Part shown: positions 43,094-50,937 of the stretch, in pieces
How the letters are laid out: each line of letters begins with the position of its first letter
Numbering within the stretch: position 1 is the first letter of the stretch
Origin: an uncultured Candidatus Melainabacteria bacterium
GTDB taxonomy: Bacteria > Cyanobacteriota > Vampirovibrionia > Gastranaerophilales > Gastranaerophilaceae
Reading direction: 5' to 3'
Length of the DNA stretch: 64,000 nt
Assembly (NCBI GenBank): GCA_949902595.1
Contig: CATLDC010000009.1
Span: forward strand, 1-64,000
Position numbers and translations under genes: made by a program
The notes under the pieces: model-generated
Seen by the model: the letters and a program-made list of their open reading frames with translations, nothing else
Told to the model about the DNA's origin: nothing
Databases searched by the model: none

Positions 43094-44089
43094 ATGGCAG
43101 ATACGACGTACGAAGTAGAATTATTAAACAAGAATGTGTATAAAATCTTTGCCGGTGTGTACAATGATTTTAAAGCTAAGGCTGTGAGCGAATACAAGTT
43201 TGAGCTTGAGCCTCTGCCTTACGAAGAATTTCTTGACGCCGTTGAAAAGAACTACATGCAATGTATCGTGCTCAAGGAAAACGATATTCCTACAGCGTTT
43301 CTGGTTTACACAACTTCTATTTCAGAATCCATTGAACTTAATCTTATTCACTGCCTTGGTACAGAAGATGAGATTGCCAAAATAAAACTCCTGACAGAGA
43401 AATTCCTTGAGCTAACAGAGGCTGAACGTCAGGTTAAGGTTGTTTCCTACCCGATGATAGGTCACCAGTCAGTTTTCACAGCAGATATTGCAAAATACGG
43501 GTTCAAGTTTGTCGGGCTTGCTGTTTTGAGATTCATGATGGGGAATGCTTCTTCTGAGCGAATACTTGAGAACATGAAGCTTTCTGAAAAACAGGACGGA
43601 TACAAGATTGTAAGCTATTCCGATTCTTATAGGGAAGAAGCAATAAGAATCATCCACGAATCGTTCAGGGATGAGCAGGATGCTCTGTATGATACAAGAT
43701 ACAAGTCCATAGAGGGCACAACAGATATTATAAACAAGATTGTTGAAGATATTTACGGCGAGTTTTTGCCGGAAGTAACTTCTGTTCTTTTGTACAACGA
43801 CTCTCCGGTGGGATTTGCGTTTGCAAACGTAACCGGAGGCAAGATTGCAAACATTCCGCTTGTTGCTATTGAGAAGGAGCACAGAGGAAAAGGGTTTTCA
43901 GAGCATTTGCTTAACCGTTCCATCAAGACTATTGTTGACTGGACAAAGTTAGGCAAGCGTATTTTTTTAGAGGTTAATGTTACAACCGAGACAAACAATT
44001 ATAAAGCTTTGAAGATGTACCGAAGAATCGGATTCAGGGAGGATTACTGTTATCCTCAGGCTTATTTGATGACAAAAAAACAAAAGTAA
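43094..44089 (+). CDS. GNAT-family acetyltransferase with N-terminal extra domain
   Basis: This 331-residue protein has a C-terminal GNAT fold (residues 175-331) with the acetyl-CoA motif A segment AIEKEHRGKGFSEHLL and the ALKMYRRIGF helix. The N-terminal 165 residues look like another, divergent GNAT half without a clear CoA motif. AAAGGAA precedes the ATG. It follows ribBA by 10 nt and is probably co-transcribed. The acetylated target is unknown. Confidence 0.8.
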   Translation: MADTTYEVELLNKNVYKIFAGVYNDFKAKAVSEYKFELEPLPYEEFLDAVEKNYMQCIVLKENDIPTAFLVYTTSISESIELNLIHCLGTEDEIAKIKLLTEKFLELTEAERQVKVVSYPMIGHQSVFTADIAKYGFKFVGLAVLRFMMGNASSERILENMKLSEKQDGYKIVSYSDSYREEAIRIIHESFRDEQDALYDTRYKSIEGTTDIINKIVEDIYGEFLPEVTSVLLYNDSPVGFAFANVTGGKIANIPLVAIEKEHRGKGFSEHLLNRSIKTIVDWTKLGKRIFLEVNVTTETNNYKALKMYRRIGFREDYCYPQAYLMTKKQK

Positions 44090-44146
44090 TTGCATAAATT
44101 TTTACATTTTGGTGTAAAATTAGAGAGTAAATAGGAAAGGAGAAGT

Positions 44147-45562
44147 ATGAGACTATCTAAAATTTTAACAGCAGTAACAGTGCTATGCATGACTTCTTGC
44201 GTTGCAATGGCTGGTGAAGCTGCTGATATTCAGGCTTATGCGCACCCGACAATGTTCGGCTCACAAGGTCACAGCCTTGTAAACGCTGAAAACGACGTAA
44301 TCGTTGGTGCAAAAGTTTACAAACCATGCCAGGTAAAAACAATCCAGGGCAAGCAAAACGTTGTTATTGACCGTTATGCAAAACAAATGCTTAAAAACAT
44401 GAAGTGCCAGATGGATACAAAGCGCGCAGGTTTGTTTGACCCTAAAATGCCTGTATTGCGTTCAGAAGTTGCATTTATTATTGCTGACGGCCTGAACTTT
44501 ACTGCTGTAAAAACAAACAAATACACTGACGTTGCTGCAGATTACTGGGCAAAGAATCAGATTGACAGAGCTTTGACAGCTGACGTTATGATTGGTTACC
44601 CTGATTCAACATTCAAACCTGACCAACCAATTACAAAGGCAGAAGTTTTTGCTACATTCGCAAAAATGATGGATTTGTCAGTTGACAGAAACGCAACTCC
44701 GACATTCAACGGCCAGCCTGTTAAATATATTCCTAACTGGGCTGTAGGCGCTGCAAATGAGGTTATCGCTTCAAACATCTTGAGCAACATTCCTGACAAG
44801 GACAAAGTTGTAAACGATGAATACCTTTCAAAAGAACAGGTAGCTTACATGCTAAGCGCTATGAAAGCAAACTTCACAATCGACACTTCTAACGGTGCAA
44901 CTAACTGCGCTAAGAAGTACGAACCGGTTGCTATCAAGATTAAACTTAGCGAAAGAATCAGCGCTAGAACTTCTAACGTTGGAGATACTTTCACTGCTAA
45001 GACTTGCGAAGATGTAACAATTGCAGGAAACTGCTACCCTGCTGGCTCAACAGTTAAGGGCGTTGTTTCAGGTATCTCAAGACCTGGCGTTAAGAACCCT
45101 GGCTATGTTGAAGTTAAGTTCGAAAGCATTAAGAACGGCGACTGCTGTGCAGAATTACCAAAACAACTTTCTTGCGCACAGGTTGATGTAATGAAGAACC
45201 CTAACGTAATCTCAAGATTGCTCGGCGCTCCATTCTCAATGGCAGGCAGAGTTGCTGGTGTTGCTGGCAGAACAGCTTCTTCAGCAGCAGAAGTTGTTGC
45301 TAACGGAGTTGAAGAATACGGCGACAACTGGTCAGATGCTTTTGCTGATACAGCTTCACTTCACCCTGTTAAAGGCTTGAAGAGCGTTGGAAGCAGCTTT
45401 ATCACTGTTGGTAAAGGTGTTTACAACATCACTAAGCTTGCAGCAAGCGGTGTGTTCGGTGTTTGCTACGAATTTGTTGACGAAGTTAAGTACTTAATCG
45501 TTCCTAACACAACTAACGATTCCAGCTTGAATCCGGATGAAGTGTTAACTATTTTCTACTAA
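44147..45562 (+). CDS. SLH-domain outer-envelope protein
   Basis: This 471-residue secreted protein has a signal peptide (residues 1-23, ending AMA^GEA). S-layer homology motifs follow at about 90-165 (LRSEVAFIIADGL, the YTDVAADYWAKNQIDRAL and GYPDSTFKPDQPITKAE consensus), with a second weaker SLH at about 185-245. A cysteine-containing beta-rich domain (TSNVGDTF..., CYPAGSTVKGVV) lies at 260-340, and a C-terminal low-complexity helical part follows. SLH domains anchor outer-membrane proteins to peptidoglycan polymers in the cyanobacterial lineage. AGGAAAGGAG precedes the ATG and codon use looks optimised, so it is probably abundant. A strong terminator follows. Confidence 0.85.
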   Translation: MRLSKILTAVTVLCMTSCVAMAGEAADIQAYAHPTMFGSQGHSLVNAENDVIVGAKVYKPCQVKTIQGKQNVVIDRYAKQMLKNMKCQMDTKRAGLFDPKMPVLRSEVAFIIADGLNFTAVKTNKYTDVAADYWAKNQIDRALTADVMIGYPDSTFKPDQPITKAEVFATFAKMMDLSVDRNATPTFNGQPVKYIPNWAVGAANEVIASNILSNIPDKDKVVNDEYLSKEQVAYMLSAMKANFTIDTSNGATNCAKKYEPVAIKIKLSERISARTSNVGDTFTAKTCEDVTIAGNCYPAGSTVKGVVSGISRPGVKNPGYVEVKFESIKNGDCCAELPKQLSCAQVDVMKNPNVISRLLGAPFSMAGRVAGVAGRTASSAAEVVANGVEEYGDNWSDAFADTASLHPVKGLKSVGSSFITVGKGVYNITKLAASGVFGVCYEFVDEVKYLIVPNTTNDSSLNPDEVLTIFY

Positions 45563-45583
45563 TTAGTTAATTGAAACTTTTTG

Positions 45584-45618
45584 ATATCCCCGTCAGTAGT
45601 GACGGGGATATTTTTTTT
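45584..45618 (+). terminator. Rho-independent terminator
   Basis: A 12-bp perfect stem ATATCCCCGTCA/TGACGGGGATAT with loop GTAG is followed by eight T. It ends the SLH-protein transcript. Confidence 0.95.
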
Positions 45619-45670
45619 GCTCAATTTGTGTAACATTTTGTAACTAAAAGGCAATTTCCTGGTCAAAATT

Positions 45671-45681
45671 TACTTTATATA
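45671..45681 (+). promoter_or_regulatory. TACTTTATATA promoter-like box
   Basis: Exact copy of the 11-mer, 18 nt before the ATG at 45700. A TTGTAAC word lies about 26 nt upstream. This supports transcription of the two membrane-protein genes. Confidence 0.5.
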
Positions 45682-45699
45682 TTTAAGGAAAGAAGTGTT

Positions 45700-46299
45700 A
45701 TGAATATAATGCCGACTCAATACAATGTCTCAATGACAGGAAAGAAATGGCCATGGACGCCAACAGTGGAACGCGTAGAACAAAAGATTCTTGACGTGAT
45801 GCCCGAGCGTACTGTGCAAGCTAACAGCAGAAAGCTTGAACAGTGGAAAAAGATTGACCATATTATCTCAAAGCCGGCAGAAAACAGAGCTATAATGGGC
45901 GCTACAGCTCTATTGACCCAGCCTGTTATTGATTATAGCAACCGTAAAGTCGATAAAGAAACACGAAAAATCTCTGTTTACAGAACTATTTCCAAGATTA
46001 TTGCCTGTACAACTGTCGGCGTGTTCTGCGCACGCGGGCCGGTTTATACACTGGTAAGAAAGATGACGAACCTTATGTCTACAGACAGGTTTAGCAGAGC
46101 ACTGCTTCCGAAAAAATACATTGCAGAACTTGCTTCTAATGAAAAGTATCTTTCAAACTATAGAAAAGCGCTTGCAACCTGCGGGTCTTTTGGCGTTATG
46201 CTGTTTACAAACTTCCTCCTTGACGCTCCTTGGACTGCGAAGCTTACTAACAAGTGTATAGATTGGGATAAACAGAGAAAGGAGAAAAACAATGCTTAA
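45700..46299 (+). CDS. Hypothetical membrane protein
   Basis: This 199-residue protein has at least two hydrophobic segments (about 107-125 and 160-180) separated by charged loops and no signal peptide. N-terminal MNIMPTQYNVSMTGKKW resembles the starts of several small proteins in this window (see findings). AAGGAAAG precedes the ATG. It is translationally coupled (8-nt overlap) to the downstream membrane protein. No family is recognised; two-gene arrangements like this suggest a complex. Confidence 0.65.
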   Translation: MNIMPTQYNVSMTGKKWPWTPTVERVEQKILDVMPERTVQANSRKLEQWKKIDHIISKPAENRAIMGATALLTQPVIDYSNRKVDKETRKISVYRTISKIIACTTVGVFCARGPVYTLVRKMTNLMSTDRFSRALLPKKYIAELASNEKYLSNYRKALATCGSFGVMLFTNFLLDAPWTAKLTNKCIDWDKQRKEKNNA

Positions 46300-46846
46300 A
46301 TCTCCTTTGGAATGGGTTTATAAAAAGTTTAAAGAAGACACAGCACACATGCTCGTGGTGACAGGTACAGCAGGCTGGGCACTTTCTTCTGCAGCGCAGC
46401 TTCTGGGCTTGCAGATGAACTCGAAAATCCCGACTGAACAGAAAAAATACCTGATTCCTCAAGAGTTTTTTGACGCAGTGGCTAATATCGGGGCGTTTTT
46501 CGTGATAACAGCTTCCTGTAAAAAACTGATTTCCAAACTGGTTACAACAGGTAAATTCGCACCACAAAAGGTTCGTGACTTTTTGAACAAGAACAAAGAT
46601 TTGTACGGAGATAAGGTAGGCAAACTCTCTTTCAACCTTGATGAAGTTATGAAAAGCCAGCCGGAATCCCTTAAACAATCCTATGATGCGTACAAAAACC
46701 ATGTCACTACCCTCGGCACCGTGGGCGCAGGTATTTTGTCCGCAAACATCGTCACACCAATTGTGAGAAACTCTCTTGCTTCAAGAGCGCAGAACAAATA
46801 TTTAAATAATAAGCCTGCTAATTATTCAACCGGCATGAAAATCTAA
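46292..46846 (+). CDS. Hypothetical membrane protein (partner of 45700)
   Basis: This 184-residue protein has hydrophobic stretches at about 20-40, 62-80 and 142-160, separated by Lys-rich loops. The ATG overlaps the previous stop by 8 nt and has AAAGGAG upstream. The C-terminus is polar. No homologous domain is identified; co-translation with the 199-residue protein implies a joint role, possibly in a membrane-associated complex. Confidence 0.65.
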   Translation: MLKSPLEWVYKKFKEDTAHMLVVTGTAGWALSSAAQLLGLQMNSKIPTEQKKYLIPQEFFDAVANIGAFFVITASCKKLISKLVTTGKFAPQKVRDFLNKNKDLYGDKVGKLSFNLDEVMKSQPESLKQSYDAYKNHVTTLGTVGAGILSANIVTPIVRNSLASRAQNKYLNNKPANYSTGMKI

Positions 46847-46880
46847 GTCCATGCTAAAATTGAATAAAAGGAGCTTTGGC

Positions 46881-48110
46881 ATGGAAGAATTTGAATACGG
46901 AATTATAGGCGGCGGGCCTGCCGGATATACTGCGGGGATGTATCTTGCAAAACAGGGACACTCTGTTGTGATTTTTGAAAAAGACAAAATCGGGGGCACA
47001 TGCCTGAATCGCGGCTGTATCCCGACAAAATCCTTCCTGCACTCTTCGGAAGTTTATGCAGAAGTTGTAAACTCTTCAAAACTCGGGGTCGGGTTTGATA
47101 ACCTTCGCCTCGATTTCTCAAAGGTTGTTGAAGCCAAAGACAAAACAGTTGACAGGATGAGAAAATCACTCGAACTCGCGATAAAAAATTCCGGCGTGAT
47201 AACTATATATGCAGAAGCCTCTGTCAAAGACAAAAATACTATTATTGCAGCAGGAGAAGAGTATAAAGTCTCTAAAATAATTCTTGCAACCGGCTCAAAA
47301 CCGCGTGAACTCAAAGGACTTGAAACAGACGGAGATTTCATAAAAAACTCCGATGATGTTCTTAACCTTCAAAGCCTGCCAAAATCAGTGCTGATTGTGG
47401 GCTCCGGCGCGATTGGAATCGAGTGGGCAAGGATATTTTCTAATTTCGGGGTGGAAGTCGTGATTACAGAGATGGCTGAACGCCTTATCCCGATTGCAGA
47501 TATAGAAGTCTCAAAACGCGTAGAGCGTATTTTTAAACAAAAAAAGATAAAATTCTACCTGAATGACAGCATTGAAAAAATCGAAGACAGAACTGTTACC
47601 TTGAAAAGCGGTGCTGTTGTAAACCCTGATTTCATCCTTGTTGCAGCAGGAAGAACCCCTGTTTGCCCGGATGTTTCAGACTGCTCAGTGCTCGGAGATG
47701 CCTGCGGCGAAATCCAGCTTGCGCATTACGCAATCCATCAGGCAAAGGCACTCACTCTTGGAATCCCATTCGATAAAACACTCATACCTTCCGTTATCTA
47801 CGGCGAACCTGAAATTGCGTGGGTCGGGCTAAGAGAGCAGGACTGTGACGATACATGTCAGAAGAAAATGCTGCCACTCACAGCGCTCGGAAAATCCTGG
47901 TGCGATGATTCAACAGAAGGGTTTATCAAGGTTATAGTGAAGGACAACCGGATTGTCGGTGCGCATATTGTTTCAAAGGAAGCCTCTTCTTTGGTGCATA
48001 TTCTGCTTACGGCGATTCAGAAAAAACTTTCTGTTGACGATTTGAAAGAGCTGTGCTTTGCCCACCCAACCTATGCTGAAGGAATTTTTGAACTGTTAAT
48101 GAATTTGTAA
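46881..48110 (+). CDS. Dihydrolipoamide dehydrogenase-like flavoprotein (shortened)
   Basis: This 409-residue protein has the FAD motif GIIGGGPAGYTAGM, the redox-active disulfide in GGTCLNRGCIPTKS, the NAD motif IVGSGAIGIEWARIF and the C-terminal His-Glu pair in AHPTYAEGIFE. Usual E3 enzymes are about 460-475 residues. About 25-30 residues are absent between the AAGRTPV and VLGDACGEIQLAHYA segments. No lipoyl-enzyme genes are adjacent, so the substrate (lipoamide, thioredoxin-like or thiol) is uncertain. AAAGGAG lies 8 nt upstream of ATG 46881, so the earlier in-frame start at 46851 is not used. Confidence 0.8.
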   Translation: MEEFEYGIIGGGPAGYTAGMYLAKQGHSVVIFEKDKIGGTCLNRGCIPTKSFLHSSEVYAEVVNSSKLGVGFDNLRLDFSKVVEAKDKTVDRMRKSLELAIKNSGVITIYAEASVKDKNTIIAAGEEYKVSKIILATGSKPRELKGLETDGDFIKNSDDVLNLQSLPKSVLIVGSGAIGIEWARIFSNFGVEVVITEMAERLIPIADIEVSKRVERIFKQKKIKFYLNDSIEKIEDRTVTLKSGAVVNPDFILVAAGRTPVCPDVSDCSVLGDACGEIQLAHYAIHQAKALTLGIPFDKTLIPSVIYGEPEIAWVGLREQDCDDTCQKKMLPLTALGKSWCDDSTEGFIKVIVKDNRIVGAHIVSKEASSLVHILLTAIQKKLSVDDLKELCFAHPTYAEGIFELLMNL

Positions 48111-48190
48111 ATTTTTGTTAAAAATCGCGCAAAAAATTTTTTTACCTGATTTTAAATAAATACAAATATCAGAAAGAAATGGAGACCAGC

Positions 48191-48616
48191 ATGTTAACAA
48201 TACAACCATATCAAACAATGAATTATTCTAACAGAACATCATTCGGCTGCAAAACAACAGCAACAAACGTCAAAGAGCTTTCAGAAGCTTCTCAAAAACT
48301 CATCAAAGATGTTATGGAGCTCGTAAAAGCCGACAATAAAAATACAATCTATCCTGTGTTGAAAGAAAAAATGCCTAATATTTACCGTTCAAAAAGATTC
48401 ATGGACGGTTCTTTTGTAGAAATCAAGCGTTCAGGCCAGCCTTCAAACAGCGGTATCAACCTAAGATACATGAGAATGAACCAGCGCCCTGTAGAGCTTG
48501 ATATAAATGCAAACGGCGACATCAAAAGAATGTACAGCTACCAGAATCAGGTGAATGTTGACAACATTGTCGAAAAATACTTCCCTGATATCATTGAGCG
48601 CACTCTTTATTACTAA
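48191..48616 (+). CDS. Hypothetical protein
   Basis: This protein is about 141 residues. Start 48191 is favoured by GGAGA six nt upstream; an in-frame ATG at 48179 lacks one. The N-terminal peptide MLTIQPYQTMNYSNRTSFGCK resembles the polar leader of other small proteins here. The middle is helical (ELSEASQKLIKDVMELV) and the C-terminal half is beta-like (GINLRYMRMNQRP...DINANGD). No family is recognised and no signal peptide is present. Confidence 0.65.
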   Translation: MLTIQPYQTMNYSNRTSFGCKTTATNVKELSEASQKLIKDVMELVKADNKNTIYPVLKEKMPNIYRSKRFMDGSFVEIKRSGQPSNSGINLRYMRMNQRPVELDINANGDIKRMYSYQNQVNVDNIVEKYFPDIIERTLYY

Positions 48617-48694
48617 GAATAATCCCTTTTTGAGGTCAGTGTGTAAAGATTTGTAACAAAATATGTGAAAGTGTGAAATTCTATAACTTAAATA

Positions 48695-48705
48695 TACTTT
48701 ATATA
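48695..48705 (+). promoter_or_regulatory. TACTTTATATA promoter-like box
   Basis: Exact 11-mer, with TTGTAAC about 37 nt upstream. No protein gene starts within 340 nt, but a terminator lies 120 nt downstream, implying a short RNA. Confidence 0.5.
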
Positions 48706-48711
48706 TATGTA

Positions 48712-48857
48712 AGTCGAAATTAAACAAAACGGCAAGCATTAAATAACACGAAACACATAACACAAACCTTTCATACAACCTACACACTAACCTTCTACAC
48801 ATGAGGAATTATTAAACAAGATTCCAAGCCTTTCTTAAAAAAGAAAGGCTTTTTTTT
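48712..48857 (+). ncRNA. Candidate small RNA (C/A-rich) with its own terminator
   Basis: The segment lies between a TACTTTATATA box and a strong Rho-independent hairpin (48826-48836/48841-48851, then T-run). Its interior is C/A-rich and largely unstructured. The only short reading frame is a MRNY tetrapeptide at 48801. Transcription start is inferred about 7 nt after the box. The boundaries are a prediction. Confidence 0.5.
48826..48857 (+). terminator. Rho-independent terminator of candidate sRNA
   Basis: AAGCCTTTCTT pairs with AAGAAAGGCTT around an AAAA loop, followed by eight T. It may also end the 48191 gene's transcript. Confidence 0.92.
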
Positions 48858-48992
48858 GTGCTACGCACGTAGATATGCTGTCGGCAGACAATTGTTAAAT
48901 TTACCGGTTTGTATAAAGACTACATGTCTGCCTCTGAGGTCGAGTTACAAGTTGGATGTCAAGAAAAGAACGCATGTAAGTGTTAAACAATT
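48858..48992. other. Inverted-repeat-rich region ahead of lysC
   Basis: GGCAGACA (48883) and TGTCTGCC (48925) are exact 8-bp complements, and AATTGTT (48890) loosely pairs with TTAAACAATT (48983). GTGCTACGCACGTAGA (48858-48873) also occurs at 63153-63168 and, inverted, at 1-14. It does not match a lysine riboswitch by eye. It could be a leader RNA or a repeat remnant. Confidence 0.4.
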
Positions 48993-49051
48993 AGTTGTCA
49001 AACGATTTCTTTGTATATATAATATATAGGAACACAGGCGGGCAAGGAAAA

Positions 49052-50320
49052 ATGAAAGATATAATTGTTCAAAAATTTGGAGGCACATCTGTAGCAGATA
49101 CAGATAAGATAAAAAATGTAGCAAAGGCCGTCATTAGAGAACGCGCTCTTGGAAACGACGTCATTGTTGTCGTATCGGCAATGGGACACACGACAGACTA
49201 TCTTGTAAAGATGGCAAAAGAGATTTCTGAAACACCTTCTTCAAGAGAGATGGACATGCTCTTATCAACGGGGGAGGGCGTTTCTATCGCGCTTCTTGCA
49301 ATGGCGCTTCAGGCACAGGGGTGCCCTGCTGTCAGCATGAACGCTATGCAGGTCGGGATTATGACAGAGAAGGTTCATTCCAAAGCCAGAATTGTTGATA
49401 TAAAGACTGACAAAATAAGACAGCACCTTGATAGAGGTGAGGTCGTTGTTGTTGCAGGGTTTCAGGGTGTAACAGAGGATTTAGAAATAACAACACTCGG
49501 AAGAGGCGGGTCTGACACTTCTGCTGTGGCGCTTGCCGGTGCTTTGAAAGCAAAAAGGTGCGATATTTACACTGACGTTGAAGGGGTTTACACCACTGAC
49601 CCGAGAGTCGTTCCGACAGCTTCAAGGCTGGAAGAGATTTCTTACGAAGAAATGCTCGAGCTTGCAAGAGTCGGGGCAAACGTTCTACACCCGAGAGCTG
49701 TGGAAACTGCAAAACAATACAATGTACCACTGAGAGTGAGAAGTACATTCAAACTGGAAAATTTAGGAACACTAATATTAGGAGTTGAAGATATGGAATT
49801 ACACAAGCCTGTTACCGGAGTAGCTTCGGATTTATCACAATTGAGAGTTGTGGTATGTGATGTCAAGGATAATCCGGGAACTGCGGCAGTACTGTTTAAC
49901 GGACTTGCAGAACAGAATATTTCTGTTGACATGATTATCCAATCATACGCAAGAAAAGCGCTTAACACCAACGACATTGCGTTTACAATCGACAAAGGTG
50001 ATTTAGACAAGACTCTTGAAATCCTTGAGAAGGTTAAAGCAGAGCTTGAATTTAGCAATGTTTTTGTTGATGATAAGATTGCAAAGATTTCAATTGTTGG
50101 TGCCGGCATGATTGACAGACCGGGTATTGCAGCAACAATGTTCAAAACGCTTGCTGATTTGGGCATCAACATCAAAATGATTTCAACAAGCGAAATCAAA
50201 ATCAGCTGTATTGTTGCAGAGGATGAAGCAAAACAGGCTGTAGTCGGCTTGCACAAGATTTTCCATCTTGATTGCGACGAGATTGCCGAAGTTAAAGGCG
50301 ACCTGCCTGATTTGGATTAG
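49052..50320 (+). CDS. lysC: Aspartokinase
   Basis: This 422-residue enzyme phosphorylates aspartate at the start of lysine, threonine and methionine synthesis. The start MKDIIVQKFGGTS is the family's invariant opening; AAGGAAA is 3-9 nt upstream, so an earlier in-frame ATG at 48995 is not used. The kinase domain includes FGGTSV, STGEGVSIALLAMAL and the TLGRGGSDTSAVALA loop. Two ACT domains at about 270-420 give allosteric control. The upstream leader is unusually rich in inverted repeats. Confidence 0.95.
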   Translation: MKDIIVQKFGGTSVADTDKIKNVAKAVIRERALGNDVIVVVSAMGHTTDYLVKMAKEISETPSSREMDMLLSTGEGVSIALLAMALQAQGCPAVSMNAMQVGIMTEKVHSKARIVDIKTDKIRQHLDRGEVVVVAGFQGVTEDLEITTLGRGGSDTSAVALAGALKAKRCDIYTDVEGVYTTDPRVVPTASRLEEISYEEMLELARVGANVLHPRAVETAKQYNVPLRVRSTFKLENLGTLILGVEDMELHKPVTGVASDLSQLRVVVCDVKDNPGTAAVLFNGLAEQNISVDMIIQSYARKALNTNDIAFTIDKGDLDKTLEILEKVKAELEFSNVFVDDKIAKISIVGAGMIDRPGIAATMFKTLADLGINIKMISTSEIKISCIVAEDEAKQAVVGLHKIFHLDCDEIAEVKGDLPDLD

Positions 50321-50378
50321 ACAAAAAGGTATGGACTTCTCATAATCCTGTTCTATGATGTTAAAAAAGGAAAACCAG

Positions 50379-50849
50379 ATGAAAAAAATATTACTATCAT
50401 TAATAACTCTTTGCTTTGTCGCTCTTTCAGCGTTTGCAGACGACAAACAGGACGCGATAAACTTTTTTAATAGCTATGTAAAAGGCGCTAATACATACAG
50501 CCCTGAAATTATTGAGATGTACTCGCCTTCTGCAAAGATTATAAGACAGGTTGTAAAGCCTGACGGTACAACGCAGAATGTTAATACAGATACAGCTACC
50601 TATATCAAACAGATGAAGCTTGGGCAAGCGGGTGCAAAACTTAAACACTATACAAACAGCTATACCAATATAACAGCGACCCAGCTCGGTCAGGGAAGAT
50701 ACAAGATATCTTCACTTAGACAGCCATCAGGCGAAAGCTACAAACTAAAGACTTATATGGTTGTGCAAAAACAGCCAAACGGCAAGTGGCTGATTGTTGA
50801 AGAGATGATGCAGACCAAAGTCCAGTCGCTCTTGAAGTACGCAAAGTAA
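50379..50849 (+). CDS. Exported NTF2/SnoaL-like hypothetical protein
   Basis: This 156-residue protein starts at MKKILLSLITLCFVALSAFA, a signal peptide cleaved after AFA. Start 50379 has AAAGGAA; an ATG at 50355 is in frame but not needed. The remainder reads as one alpha+beta cone (DAINFFNSYVKGANTY, MYSPSAKIIRQV, MVVQKQPNGKWLIVEEMMQ), resembling SnoaL/NTF2-like or DUF4440 folds. No catalytic residues are evident. Possibly a periplasmic binding or stress protein. Confidence 0.6.
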   Translation: MKKILLSLITLCFVALSAFADDKQDAINFFNSYVKGANTYSPEIIEMYSPSAKIIRQVVKPDGTTQNVNTDTATYIKQMKLGQAGAKLKHYTNSYTNITATQLGQGRYKISSLRQPSGESYKLKTYMVVQKQPNGKWLIVEEMMQTKVQSLLKYAK

Positions 50850-50853
50850 GCGC

Positions 50854-50930
50854 CTTCCCCTCTCCGATGGGAGAGGATAGAATTTCAACGCGAGCTTGTG
50901 CGAGCGTTAGAAATTCTTGGTGAGGGTTAG
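50854..50930. repeat. Short GC-rich inverted repeat related to the palindrome elements
   Basis: CCCTCTCC/GGGAGAGG and AGAATTTC/GAAATTCT arms enclose GCGAG- and GTGAGGG-type words also seen in the elements at 26317-26635 and 63125-63430. This copy lacks the terminal palindromes. It probably stabilises or terminates the transcript of the 50379 gene. Confidence 0.65.
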
Positions 50931-50937
50931 GTTTTTA

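Noticed and set aside
46851-46880. Earlier in-frame start of the E3-like flavoprotein
   Set aside because: AAAGGAG is positioned for ATG 46881, and the FAD motif follows at the usual distance from there.
48995-49051. Upstream in-frame start for lysC
   Set aside because: The family's N-terminus is MKDIIVQKFGG at 49052, with a good ribosome site directly upstream.
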